DNA of 6,111 nt. Origin: Terriglobia bacterium (GTDB taxonomy: Bacteria; Acidobacteriota; Terriglobia; UBA7540). This document shows positions 1-5,000 of the stretch, piece by piece. Within the stretch, counting starts at the first letter, position 1. Every line of letters begins with the position of its first letter. The DNA lies in the NCBI GenBank assembly GCA_030040515.1, contig JASHTO010000599.1, positions 1 to 6,111 of the forward strand, in the 5' to 3' direction. Below the pieces are notes generated by a model. The model worked only from the letters and a program-made list of their open reading frames with translations, was not told the DNA's origin and did no database searches. The position numbers were made by a program, and so were the translations under genes.

Positions 1-1328
1 CCGCGGCAAACTTTCGCGAGGCGGTCAATCGCGTCTCGACTCACCAACTCTGTGCAGCACATCAGGAGGTGATTCGCGAGCTCGGGATAATGCTCTTCCA
101 GGTGCAGGCCGCCGATGATCTTTTCCGCCCGCAGGTCATCCAGTAGGCTTTCGGCGTCGCCGGGAACTTTTACGACAAACTCATTAAAGAACGGCGCGGC
201 GAAGGGCGTTGAAACTCCGGGGATTTCGCGCAACTGCCCGGCGGCGTAATGCGCCTTCGAAAGATTCTGCTCGGCAAGCTGCCGCAGCCCGGCTTTCCCC
301 AACAGGCAAAGATAAATGGTGGCGGCGAGGGCGCAGAGCGACTGATTCGTGCAGATGTTGGAGGTGGCTTTCTCGCGCCGAATGTGCTGCTCGCGAGTGG
401 CGAGGGTCAGCACGAATCCGCGCTGGCCCTCGGTATCCACCGTCTGGCCCACCAGGCGTCCGGGCATCTGGCGAAGGAATTTCTCGCGTGTGGTCAGGAA
501 GCCCACGTAGGGCCCGCCGAAAGTCACGGGCACGCCGAACGATTGCGCCTCGCCGCAAACGATGTCAGCGTCGACGGGAGGCTTGGCAACGGCGAGCGAG
601 AGCGGCTCCGTAACCACGACAATCAGCAGCGCGCCGTGCTGATGGGCAATCTCGGCAACCCGGGCGGCGTTCTCAAACGCTCCAAAGAAATTCGGCGACT
701 GAATGACCACCGCGGCGGTCTGCGCATCCACGGCGGATTCAAGTTTCGACAAATCGATTTGACTCGAAGCGGCATAGGGAATCTCCGCCAACTCCACGTC
801 CTGGTGCTGAAGGTAGGTTCGAATAATCTGGCGGTATTCCGGGTGCAGTGTGCGCGCCACCACGAGCCGGTGGTGGCGGCCGGTGACGCGCATGGCCATC
901 AGCGCGGCTTCCGTGGCCGCAGTCGAGCCGTCGTAGAGCGAGGCGTTGCTGACCTCCTGCCCTGTAAGCTGCGCCATCAGGGTCTGGAATTCGAACATCG
1001 CCTGCAAAGTTCCCTGGGCAATTTCCGCCTGGTAGGGCGTGTAGGCGGTAAAGAACTCGCCGCGCGAGAGAAGCGAATCCACCACCACGGGCCGATAGTG
1101 CGAGTAGGCGCCCGCGCCCAGCAGCGACGTGAATTCCCGGCTGCTTTCTGCCGCGGCCTGCTGGAAGAACTCCAGGATTTCCGATTCCGAGAGCGGCCCC
1201 GGAAGGTTCAGCTTTCCTTTGAACCGCAGTTCCTTGGGAATTTGCGCGAAAAGTTCATCGGTGTGAGTGTGGCCGGTGGCACGCAGCATGGCTTGCCGGT
1301 CGGCTGGAGAGTTCGGCAAGTAGCGCAT
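1..1328 (-). CDS. gcvPA: Glycine dehydrogenase (decarboxylating) subunit 1, alpha half of split P-protein; 3' end outside window
   Basis: This encodes the alpha subunit of the two-subunit P-protein of the glycine cleavage system. With GcvPB it decarboxylates glycine and passes the aminomethyl group to lipoyl-GcvH in the cytoplasm. The frame is open for 442 codons from ATG at 1328 to the window edge. The family is about 445-450 residues long, so only a few codons and the stop are missing. Visible family motifs are LLGAGAYSHYRP (about 69-80), AYTPYQAEIAQGTLQ (about 95-109), QSPNFFG (210-216), the GEAQSFGVP...GGPY stretch, and REKATSNICTNQ (about 318-329). In characterised split P-proteins the PLP lysine lies in the beta subunit, and I see no HKTF-type PLP motif here. 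The start ATG overlaps the gcvH stop by one base (TGATG), and AAAAGG lies 7 nt upstream, so translation is probably coupled. gcvPB is expected to the left of the window. Confidence 0.95.
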   Translation of the reverse strand, partial: MRYLPNSPADRQAMLRATGHTHTDELFAQIPKELRFKGKLNLPGPLSESEILEFFQQAAAESSREFTSLLGAGAYSHYRPVVVDSLLSRGEFFTAYTPYQAEIAQGTLQAMFEFQTLMAQLTGQEVSNASLYDGSTAATEAALMAMRVTGRHHRLVVARTLHPEYRQIIRTYLQHQDVELAEIPYAASSQIDLSKLESAVDAQTAAVVIQSPNFFGAFENAARVAEIAHQHGALLIVVVTEPLSLAVAKPPVDADIVCGEAQSFGVPVTFGGPYVGFLTTREKFLRQMPGRLVGQTVDTEGQRGFVLTLATREQHIRREKATSNICTNQSLCALAATIYLCLLGKAGLRQLAEQNLSKAHYAAGQLREIPGVSTPFAAPFFNEFVVKVPGDAESLLDDLRAEKIIGGLHLEEHYPELANHLLMCCTELVSRDAIDRLAKVCR

Positions 1329-1717
1329 CAATGGGCCTTTTCTTTCTGGATGTAAGCCTCATACTCGTCGGCGGTCATCAGCTTGTCGATTTCGGCGCGG
1401 TCGGCGAGCTGCACGCGGATCAGCCACGCATCGCCGTGCGGATCAGAGTTCACCAGCTCCGGATTATTCTGAAGCTTGCTGTTCACGGCGGTCACTTCCC
1501 CGCTGACCGGCGCGTAAATTTCCGAAACCGCCTTGACCGACTCGATTGTGCCGAAGGATTCCGCTGCCGTAACGTGATCGCCCGGCTTGGGAAGCTCGAC
1601 GAAGACGACGTCGCCCAGCTCCTTCTGCGCGAAGTCGGTGATGCCGATCGTTCCCACCGATTCGTCCACGCGAATCCACTCGTGCTCTTTGGTGTAGAGG
1701 AATTCAGGAGGGTACAT
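1328..1717 (-). CDS. gcvH: Glycine cleavage system H protein (lipoyl carrier)
   Basis: The H protein is the mobile lipoyl carrier that shuttles the aminomethyl intermediate from the P-protein to the T-protein and the reduced lipoyl arm to the L-protein. The product has 129 residues, normal for the family. It opens with the typical YTKEHEWI (8-15) and carries the lipoylation site in ESVKAVSEIYAPVSGE, with the modified lysine at K62. The NNPELVN and DAWLI segments of the C-terminal half are also family-typical. The ATG is preceded by GGAG about 11 nt upstream. It lies 104 bp downstream of gcvT on the same strand, and its stop overlaps the gcvPA start. Nothing is missing or unusual. Confidence 0.98.
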   Translation of the reverse strand: MYPPEFLYTKEHEWIRVDESVGTIGITDFAQKELGDVVFVELPKPGDHVTAAESFGTIESVKAVSEIYAPVSGEVTAVNSKLQNNPELVNSDPHGDAWLIRVQLADRAEIDKLMTADEYEAYIQKEKAH

Positions 1718-1821
1718 AAGGAACTATTCTCCGTTTGAATTTCGCCGTGCGCAGCGCGGCCGCAATCGGGTCATGCTGCAAGGGCGGCGTACCGGGGAAA
1801 CCGTGTGATGCTTGCCACATC
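1718..1821 (-). other. gcvT-gcvH intergenic gap
   Basis: This is a 104 bp spacer inside the gcv operon. Apart from the gcvH Shine-Dalgarno (GGAG near the right edge of gcvH) I see no convincing promoter, hairpin with a U-tract, or small gene. It is longer than the gcvH-gcvPA junction, so a weak internal promoter or an RNA processing site is possible but not visible. Confidence 0.4.
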
Positions 1822-2931
1822 CTACTTCGGACGTTTATAAAATGGCAATGGGACGATGCGCGCCGGCGCCTGCCGTCCGCGGATTTCAATCTGAATCTCC
1901 CGGCCCGCCATGGCGGCCGCGGGCGGGACGAATGCCATTCCGATGTTCTTCTTTAAGAACGGAGCAGGCGACCCGCTGGTTACCTTGCCGGCGGATTTTC
2001 CATCAATGCAAACGGCATAGCCGTCGCGCGCCGGGGCGCGATCCAGCATCTCAAAACCGATGAGCTTCTTCGGCATGCCTTGGGCACGCTGCCGAACGAG
2101 CACGTCGCGGCCCAGGAAATCACCCTTCTCAAGCTTCGCAATCCAGCCGAGGTTTGCTTCCAGCAGCGTCGTCTGCTCGTCCAACTCGTGGCCGTAAAGC
2201 GCGTACCCGGCCTCGAGGCGCAGAGTGTTGCGTGCGCCCAGGCCGCAGGGAATCAACCCCTCTTCGCGCCCGGCGTCGAGCAGCGTGTTCCACAACTCGG
2301 CGGAGGCGGCGGGCGGAAAGTAAAACTCAAAACCATCTTCGCCCGTGTAACCCGTGCGCGCCAGAATTCCCTCTACTCCGGCGCAGCGCGCGCGGCGGAA
2401 CCAGTAATACTTCAAATCACCCGGATTTGAGTCGGTCAGCCGGCTGATGATTCCGAGCGCCTTCGGGCCCTGCAAGGCGATCTGCGAGTAGTGCGTGGAA
2501 ACATTGCGAACCTCCACGCCCCAGGAATTGCACTGCGCGATCCACTCATAATCCTTATCGGTATTTGCGGCGTTGACGCAAATAAAATAATGATCCGCAA
2601 CGAAGCGATGGACCACGCAATCGTCAATGGCGCAGCCCGTCGAGAGCATCAGTGCGCTGTATTGAGCCTGATTGTCCTGCAAGCGCGCGACGTCATTGGA
2701 GGTCACGTGCTGGAGCAGAGCGCGCGCCTGAGGGCCGCGTACTTCGATCTCCCCCATGTGGCTTACGTCAAACAGACCGGCTGCTGTGCGCACGGCCAGG
2801 TGCTCGCGTGTGATGCCGGAGTACTCCACCGGCATGTCCCAGCCGGAGAAGTCCACCATCTTGGCGCCGCACGCGCGGTGCGTGGCGTTCAGGGCCGTGC
2901 GCTTCAACGCCTGTTCCGCCGGGGCGATCAA
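1822..2931 (-). CDS. gcvT: Glycine cleavage system T protein (aminomethyltransferase)
   Basis: The T-protein transfers the methylene group from aminomethyl-lipoyl-GcvH to tetrahydrofolate, giving 5,10-methylene-THF and ammonia. The product has 369 residues, a normal length. Motifs in order are DFSGWDMPVEY (27-37), LFDVSHMGEIEV (53-64), the folate-site aspartates in GCAIDD (D103/D104), ARTGYTGEDGFE (191-202), LGARNTLRLEAGYALYGHELDE (about 231-252), FLGRDVLV (272-279), KVTSG (316-320) and NIGMAFVP (329-336). The residue before AIDD is Cys where Gly is more usual. The start is probably TTG at 2929-2931, because GAGGA lies 6 nt upstream and the homology begins within about 10 residues of it. The frame is open further upstream but has no ATG or GTG start there. 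It is the first gene of the gcvT-gcvH-gcvPA operon. Confidence 0.96.
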   Translation of the reverse strand: MIAPAEQALKRTALNATHRACGAKMVDFSGWDMPVEYSGITREHLAVRTAAGLFDVSHMGEIEVRGPQARALLQHVTSNDVARLQDNQAQYSALMLSTGCAIDDCVVHRFVADHYFICVNAANTDKDYEWIAQCNSWGVEVRNVSTHYSQIALQGPKALGIISRLTDSNPGDLKYYWFRRARCAGVEGILARTGYTGEDGFEFYFPPAASAELWNTLLDAGREEGLIPCGLGARNTLRLEAGYALYGHELDEQTTLLEANLGWIAKLEKGDFLGRDVLVRQRAQGMPKKLIGFEMLDRAPARDGYAVCIDGKSAGKVTSGSPAPFLKKNIGMAFVPPAAAMAGREIQIEIRGRQAPARIVPLPFYKRPK

Positions 2932-2937
2932 ACTGGA

Positions 2938-2942
2938 TCCTC
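2938..2942 (-). promoter_or_regulatory. Shine-Dalgarno for gcvT (decides a TTG start)
   Basis: On the minus strand GAGGA is followed by six bases and then TTG. No ATG or GTG in the gcvT frame lies nearby, so this site is the main reason to place the start at TTG 2931. Confidence 0.6.
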
Positions 2943-3071
2943 GACTTTCCCTGACCTGGCCATGTGGTTTCAGGAGCGATCCTCCGCCGCGCGTTTGGCA
3001 AGAGCAGCGCCCGCCCGGTATCGGCCGGCGCCCTCAATGGCGTTTTGCGGCTAAAATCGCTGCGAGTTTTC

Positions 3072-3101
3072 AACGTAACATAGGCGTGGCGAAGGGGTCA
3101 A
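3072..3101 (-). promoter_or_regulatory. Weak candidate promoter for the gcv operon
   Basis: On the minus strand TTGACC (3096-3101) is followed by an 18 bp spacer and TACGTT (3072-3077). The -35 is good (5 of 6 consensus bases) but the -10 is poor (3 of 6). An overlapping TATGTT is a better -10, but its spacer is only 13 bp. If used, this promoter would give a leader of roughly 135 nt before gcvT. It is listed because it is the best candidate in the gap, not because it is strong. Confidence 0.2.
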
Positions 3102-3134
3102 GGTGAGCTGCAACACGTTTAGGCCTCAGTTTGC

Positions 3135-3184
3135 TGTAGCGGCGGTCTATCGACCGCCGCCGACGCTCATAGAGCGCCGCTACA
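3135..3184. repeat. 50 bp palindromic intergenic repeat (two-armed hairpin / REP-like element)
   Basis: The ends TGTAGCGGCG (3135-3144) and CGCCGCTACA (3175-3184) are perfect inverted complements. Inside, GCGGCGGTC (3139-3147) and GACCGCCGC (3152-3160) form a 9 bp hairpin with a TATC loop. CGCTC and GAGCG (3164-3168 and 3172-3176) form a second small hairpin. The element can therefore fold as one long imperfect stem or as an outer stem with two arms. There is no T-tract on either side, so it is not a classical intrinsic terminator. The organisation resembles mobile REP/MITE-like intergenic palindromes. Copy number in the genome cannot be judged from one window. Confidence 0.7.
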
Positions 3185-3197
3185 ACGAGTTGCACGT

Positions 3198-3530
3198 TTA
3201 CAGCCGAGCCACTCCCAGAATCACATCGACAGTTTCGCGCGTCTCCGGGCTGAAGCGCGCTAGCTCTTCTTCGGTCATATAGCCCTGGTGCTTCAGGGAA
3301 GCAATCATGAGGAAGGCATTGGACCGTTTAAGCGGATCGAAATACTTGGCCATCTCTTTGTCGCGCTTTTGCAGGTGCGCCCACAGGTCGAGGTATTTCT
3401 GATGGGGACTTTTTGAGCGGTCGGAGCCGATCCGTTCGAGCTCGCGCAGAATCTTTTCACAGAATCGATCGAGGGCAACCCTGTGCACCTGCCGCAGGAT
3501 TTTCCACTCCGACTCTTTGATGTCGCGCAT
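3198..3530 (-). CDS. Conserved-looking hypothetical protein, 110 aa, unknown function
   Basis: I do not recognise the family. The product is soluble, strongly charged and predicted mostly helical, with no signal peptide, membrane segment or obvious catalytic motif. It begins MRDIKESEWKILRQVH, has an amphipathic helix rich in Glu, Arg and Leu, then a YLDLWAHLQKRDKEM segment. It ends with a short unit (SLKHQGYMTEEELARFSPETRE) that reads like a helix-turn-helix-shaped helical pair, although I cannot claim DNA binding. I chose ATG at 3530 because AGGGAG lies 5 nt upstream. The frame extends to a GTG at 3590, which has no Shine-Dalgarno. A TATAAT box lies about 115 bp upstream. The gene points toward gcvT but is separated from it by 266 bp containing a palindrome, so co-transcription is doubtful. 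Coding base use resembles that of its neighbours. Confidence 0.75.
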   Translation of the reverse strand: MRDIKESEWKILRQVHRVALDRFCEKILRELERIGSDRSKSPHQKYLDLWAHLQKRDKEMAKYFDPLKRSNAFLMIASLKHQGYMTEEELARFSPETRETVDVILGVARL

Positions 3531-3535
3531 CGATT

Positions 3536-3541
3536 CTCCCT
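3536..3541 (-). promoter_or_regulatory. Shine-Dalgarno for the 110-aa hypothetical protein
   Basis: AGGGAG on the minus strand is spaced 5 nt from ATG 3530. It favours this start over the in-frame GTG at 3590. Confidence 0.6.
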
Positions 3542-3644
3542 GGTCCACGAGTGCCGGAAACAACGCGATGCCTGCCGATTCAAATTCCACCGGGGCGGAC
3601 TGCGATTTCCTGATGGGTCAATCTTCCGGCACTGGACTGGGGAA

Positions 3645-3673
3645 ATTATACACTCCTGCCCGCAGCCGTTCCA
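3645..3673 (-). promoter_or_regulatory. Candidate sigma-70 promoter for the 110-aa hypothetical gene
   Basis: On the minus strand a perfect TATAAT (3645-3650) has TGGAAC (3668-3673) 17 bp upstream as a weak -35 (3 of 6). Transcription would start near 3638 and give a leader of about 108 nt. The perfect -10 in a GC-rich intergenic region is the main support. Confidence 0.4.
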
Positions 3674-3696
3674 TGGGTGTTCTGATGCCCGGCGGT

Positions 3697-3725
3697 TTGA
3701 TTTTGCACGCGCCGGGCGGCAGAAT
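3697..3725 (+). promoter_or_regulatory. Candidate promoter for the Cys-rich small protein
   Basis: TTGATT (3697-3702), a 17 bp spacer and CAGAAT (3720-3725) match the consensus at 4 of 6 bases each. It is placed about 40 bp before the ATG at 3767 and diverges from the minus-strand TATAAT promoter. Confidence 0.3.
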
Positions 3726-3766
3726 AGAAGGGAGGACGGTTCAGTCCGGAAAGGGAGGCACCGGCG

Positions 3767-3940
3767 ATGGAAAAGCAATTTCTGTGTGGCGTTTGCAACC
3801 AACCCGAAAAGCAGTGCAAGTGCATCAAGTATTGCGCGCTGTGCCAATCCGATTATGGCCTGCGACTGACCGAGGACGGCCAGTTCTATTGCAACGATTG
3901 CCGTGAGGCGTGCGATTACAAAACGCAGGACACGGCGTGA
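3767..3940 (+). CDS. Small cysteine-rich (probably zinc-binding) protein, 57 aa
   Basis: A 57-residue ORF runs from ATG (3767) to TGA (3938-3940). GGGAGG lies 8 nt upstream, a strong Shine-Dalgarno. It has nine cysteines (C7, C10, C17, C19, C23, C26, C42, C45, C49), including three CxxC pairs and one CxC. The spacing suggests two treble-clef or zinc-ribbon-like sites, for example C7/C10 with C17/C19 and C23/C26 with C42/C45, leaving C49 free. Iron binding of the rubredoxin type is an alternative. There is no signal peptide or membrane segment, so it is likely cytosolic. I do not recognise a named family or function. It is flanked by a divergent hypothetical gene and, downstream, by the anti-sigma-like kinase gene. 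Codon use is like its neighbours. Confidence 0.8.
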   Translation: MEKQFLCGVCNQPEKQCKCIKYCALCQSDYGLRLTEDGQFYCNDCREACDYKTQDTA

Positions 3941-4097
3941 CCCGCCCCACGATGGCCCAAACTCTGCTATGCTACCGTTACCGAACAAGGATTGCATTTA
4001 CTGAATCAATTGAAGAGGCGGCGAGATCTTCAGCCCCCGGAGATGCCGGAGCGGCGCTGACCGGCGGACTGGCTTTTCAGCGTCCGAAAATTGTGAA
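3941..4097. other. Intergenic region before the RsbW-like gene
   Basis: This 157 bp gap has no convincing gene. It contains the extended -10 described separately and a modest GCCGG/CCGGC inverted repeat (4045-4049 and 4061-4065) without a T-tract. An open frame from GTG 3937 or ATG 3952 to TGA 4101 overlaps the next start but has no protein-like features. Confidence 0.4.
3965..3973 (+). promoter_or_regulatory. Candidate extended -10 promoter for the kinase-STAS operon
   Basis: TGC followed by TATGCT matches the extended -10 pattern TGnTATAAT at 6 of 8 defined bases. No -35 is recognisable. Transcription would start near 3980, about 118 nt before the kinase gene. Confidence 0.3.
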
Positions 4098-4541
4098 ATG
4101 ACCCGAATCGTTCTGGGCAGCGAGCCGCGATTGCTGAATGTTCTGCGCGCTGTGGTAAAATTCCGCGCTCAGGAAGCAGGTTTTTCCCAATCGGACTCCG
4201 AATATGTCGCCCTGGCCGTCGATGAGGCCGCGGCGAACATCATCCGGCACACGTACCGCGGATGCAACGACCGTCACATGGCGCTCGAAATACGCCGCCT
4301 GCCGGACCGCTTGGAATTTATTCTGGAGGACTGGGGACCGAAAGTTTGCGAGGACAAGATTCGCCCCCGGCCGCTCGATGAGTTGAGGCCGGGCGGACTG
4401 GGCACTTTTTTTATATACAGTTTTATGGACGAATGCTCCTACGACCAGGATTACAAGAACGGCAATCGCCTGAAGCTGGTCAAGTTTCTGTCGAGAAAGG
4501 GTGCCTGCGCCAATGACGGTTCAAGTGCGAAAGCTCGATAA
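4098..4541 (+). CDS. RsbW/SpoIIAB-type anti-sigma factor / serine-protein kinase (GHKL ATPase)
   Basis: The 147-residue product has the GHKL (HATPase_c_2) fold of anti-sigma-factor kinases. These bind a sigma factor or partner and phosphorylate a STAS-domain antagonist on Ser/Thr. The N-box is ALAVDEAAANIIRHTY, with E43 and N47 as the expected catalytic base and Mg2+ ligand. The G1 box is EDWGPK (D78, G80), and the G2 box is RPGGLGTFFIYSFMDE (about 97-112). There is no membrane segment. The ATG at 4098 has no good Shine-Dalgarno, but the family N-terminus fits it. Its 3' end overlaps the STAS gene by 29 bases, which points to translational coupling and a kinase-substrate pair. No sigma factor or PP2C phosphatase gene is in the window. 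I leave the symbol empty because the partner is unknown. Confidence 0.88.
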   Translation: MTRIVLGSEPRLLNVLRAVVKFRAQEAGFSQSDSEYVALAVDEAAANIIRHTYRGCNDRHMALEIRRLPDRLEFILEDWGPKVCEDKIRPRPLDELRPGGLGTFFIYSFMDECSYDQDYKNGNRLKLVKFLSRKGACANDGSSAKAR

Positions 4542-4872
4542 GGTCGCAATTCTCGATTGCTCAGGCGATGTTGACCTGTACTCTTCGCCGCGCCTTCGTG
4601 AGGCGCTGATGACAGAGATCAAGACGAACGGCCCCGCCGTACTGGTGAACATGTCGGGTGTGGCCTATATTGACAGCTCGGGAATCGCCACGCTCGTGGA
4701 GGGCTTGCAGCATTCGCGGCAGACCAAGACGCACTTCGGCCTTTTCGGATTGCGGCCCAACGCTCGTTCAGTGCTGGAGCTGGCGCGGCTGCACAAGGTT
4801 TTCACCATCTTCGATGGCGAAGTCGAAGCTCTCGAAAAAATCGGCTCGGTAAAACCCTTTGATGGAGTGTAA
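4513..4872 (+). CDS. STAS-domain protein (anti-anti-sigma factor or MlaB-like subunit)
   Basis: This is a single STAS domain of 119 residues from ATG 4513. An in-frame GTG at 4501 would add four residues, but the AAGGG that precedes it is spaced better for the ATG. The core motif YIDSSGIATLVEGL holds adjacent serines S55/S56, where RsbV/SpoIIAA proteins are phosphorylated. The N-terminal strand AILDCSGDVDLYSS and the C-terminal RSVLELARLHKVFTIF are also typical. The gene starts inside the preceding RsbW-like kinase gene, which supports a partner-switching pair. It is also followed by mlaE and mlaF after 128 bp. In E. coli the Mla complex contains a STAS subunit, MlaB, with DTAG at the equivalent loop, so an MlaB-like role is a real alternative. 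Sequence alone does not decide between these. Confidence 0.9.
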   Translation: MTVQVRKLDKVAILDCSGDVDLYSSPRLREALMTEIKTNGPAVLVNMSGVAYIDSSGIATLVEGLQHSRQTKTHFGLFGLRPNARSVLELARLHKVFTIFDGEVEALEKIGSVKPFDGV

Positions 4873-4878
4873 GAGGCA

Positions 4879-4976
4879 GTGGTTCGTGGATAGTAGTTCG
4901 TGGCCGGCGAAAGCGAAACTCGAAACTTGGAGTGAATTTCCAGTTTCGATTTTCGCCTTTTGCTGCCGCCAGCCAC
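4879..4976. repeat. Intergenic inverted-repeat element with a short direct repeat
   Basis: This stretch lies between the STAS gene and mlaE. TCGAAACT (4920-4927) and AGTTTCGA (4942-4949) are perfect inverted complements, extended inward by GGA/TCC past one bulged T. Further out GGCGAAA (4906-4912) pairs with TTTCGCC (4951-4957). Further still GTGGCCGGCG (4900-4909) pairs at 9 of 10 bases with CGCCAGCCAC (4967-4976). The nested arms could fold into one hairpin of about 75 nt. On the left, GTGGTTCGTGG (4879-4889) is repeated as GTAGTTCGTGG (4893-4903). There is no T-tract, so termination is unlikely. It looks like a degenerate mobile palindrome or an mRNA processing/stability element. Confidence 0.6.
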
Positions 4977-5000
4977 TCGCCGCTAACCCCTGTATTCCCA

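Noticed and set aside
249..1355. Long plus-strand open frame of 368 codons
   Set aside because: It is antisense to gcvPA, whose motifs are unmistakable. The plus-strand translation is rich in His, Arg and Gly with no family features, as expected for a GC-rich shadow frame.
2491..3054. Plus-strand open frame of 187 codons over the gcvT 5' half
   Set aside because: It is antisense to gcvT, has no Shine-Dalgarno or recognisable domain, and arises from the GC bias of the third codon position.
3135..3184. Intrinsic terminator for the hypothetical gene or the gcv region
   Set aside because: The hairpin is strong, but neither strand shows a following T-rich tract.
3531..3590. 20-residue N-terminal extension of the hypothetical protein from GTG 3590
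   Set aside because: No Shine-Dalgarno precedes the GTG, whereas AGGGAG is well placed before ATG 3530.
3305..3997. Minus-strand open frame of 230 codons
   Set aside because: It overlaps the 110-aa hypothetical gene in another frame and runs antisense to the Cys-rich gene. Its composition is low in protein-like signal, and both overlapped genes have better start signals.
3910..4101. Plus-strand frame of 63 codons ending in an ATGA overlap with the RsbW-like gene
   Set aside because: The overlap is suggestive of coupling, but the frame starts inside the Cys-rich gene, has no Shine-Dalgarno at its GTG or ATG starts, and its product looks random.
4932..5000. N-terminal extension of MlaE from GTG 4932
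   Set aside because: The added 23 residues come from the inverted-repeat element and lengthen the protein beyond the family norm. ATG 5001 fits the usual MlaE length.
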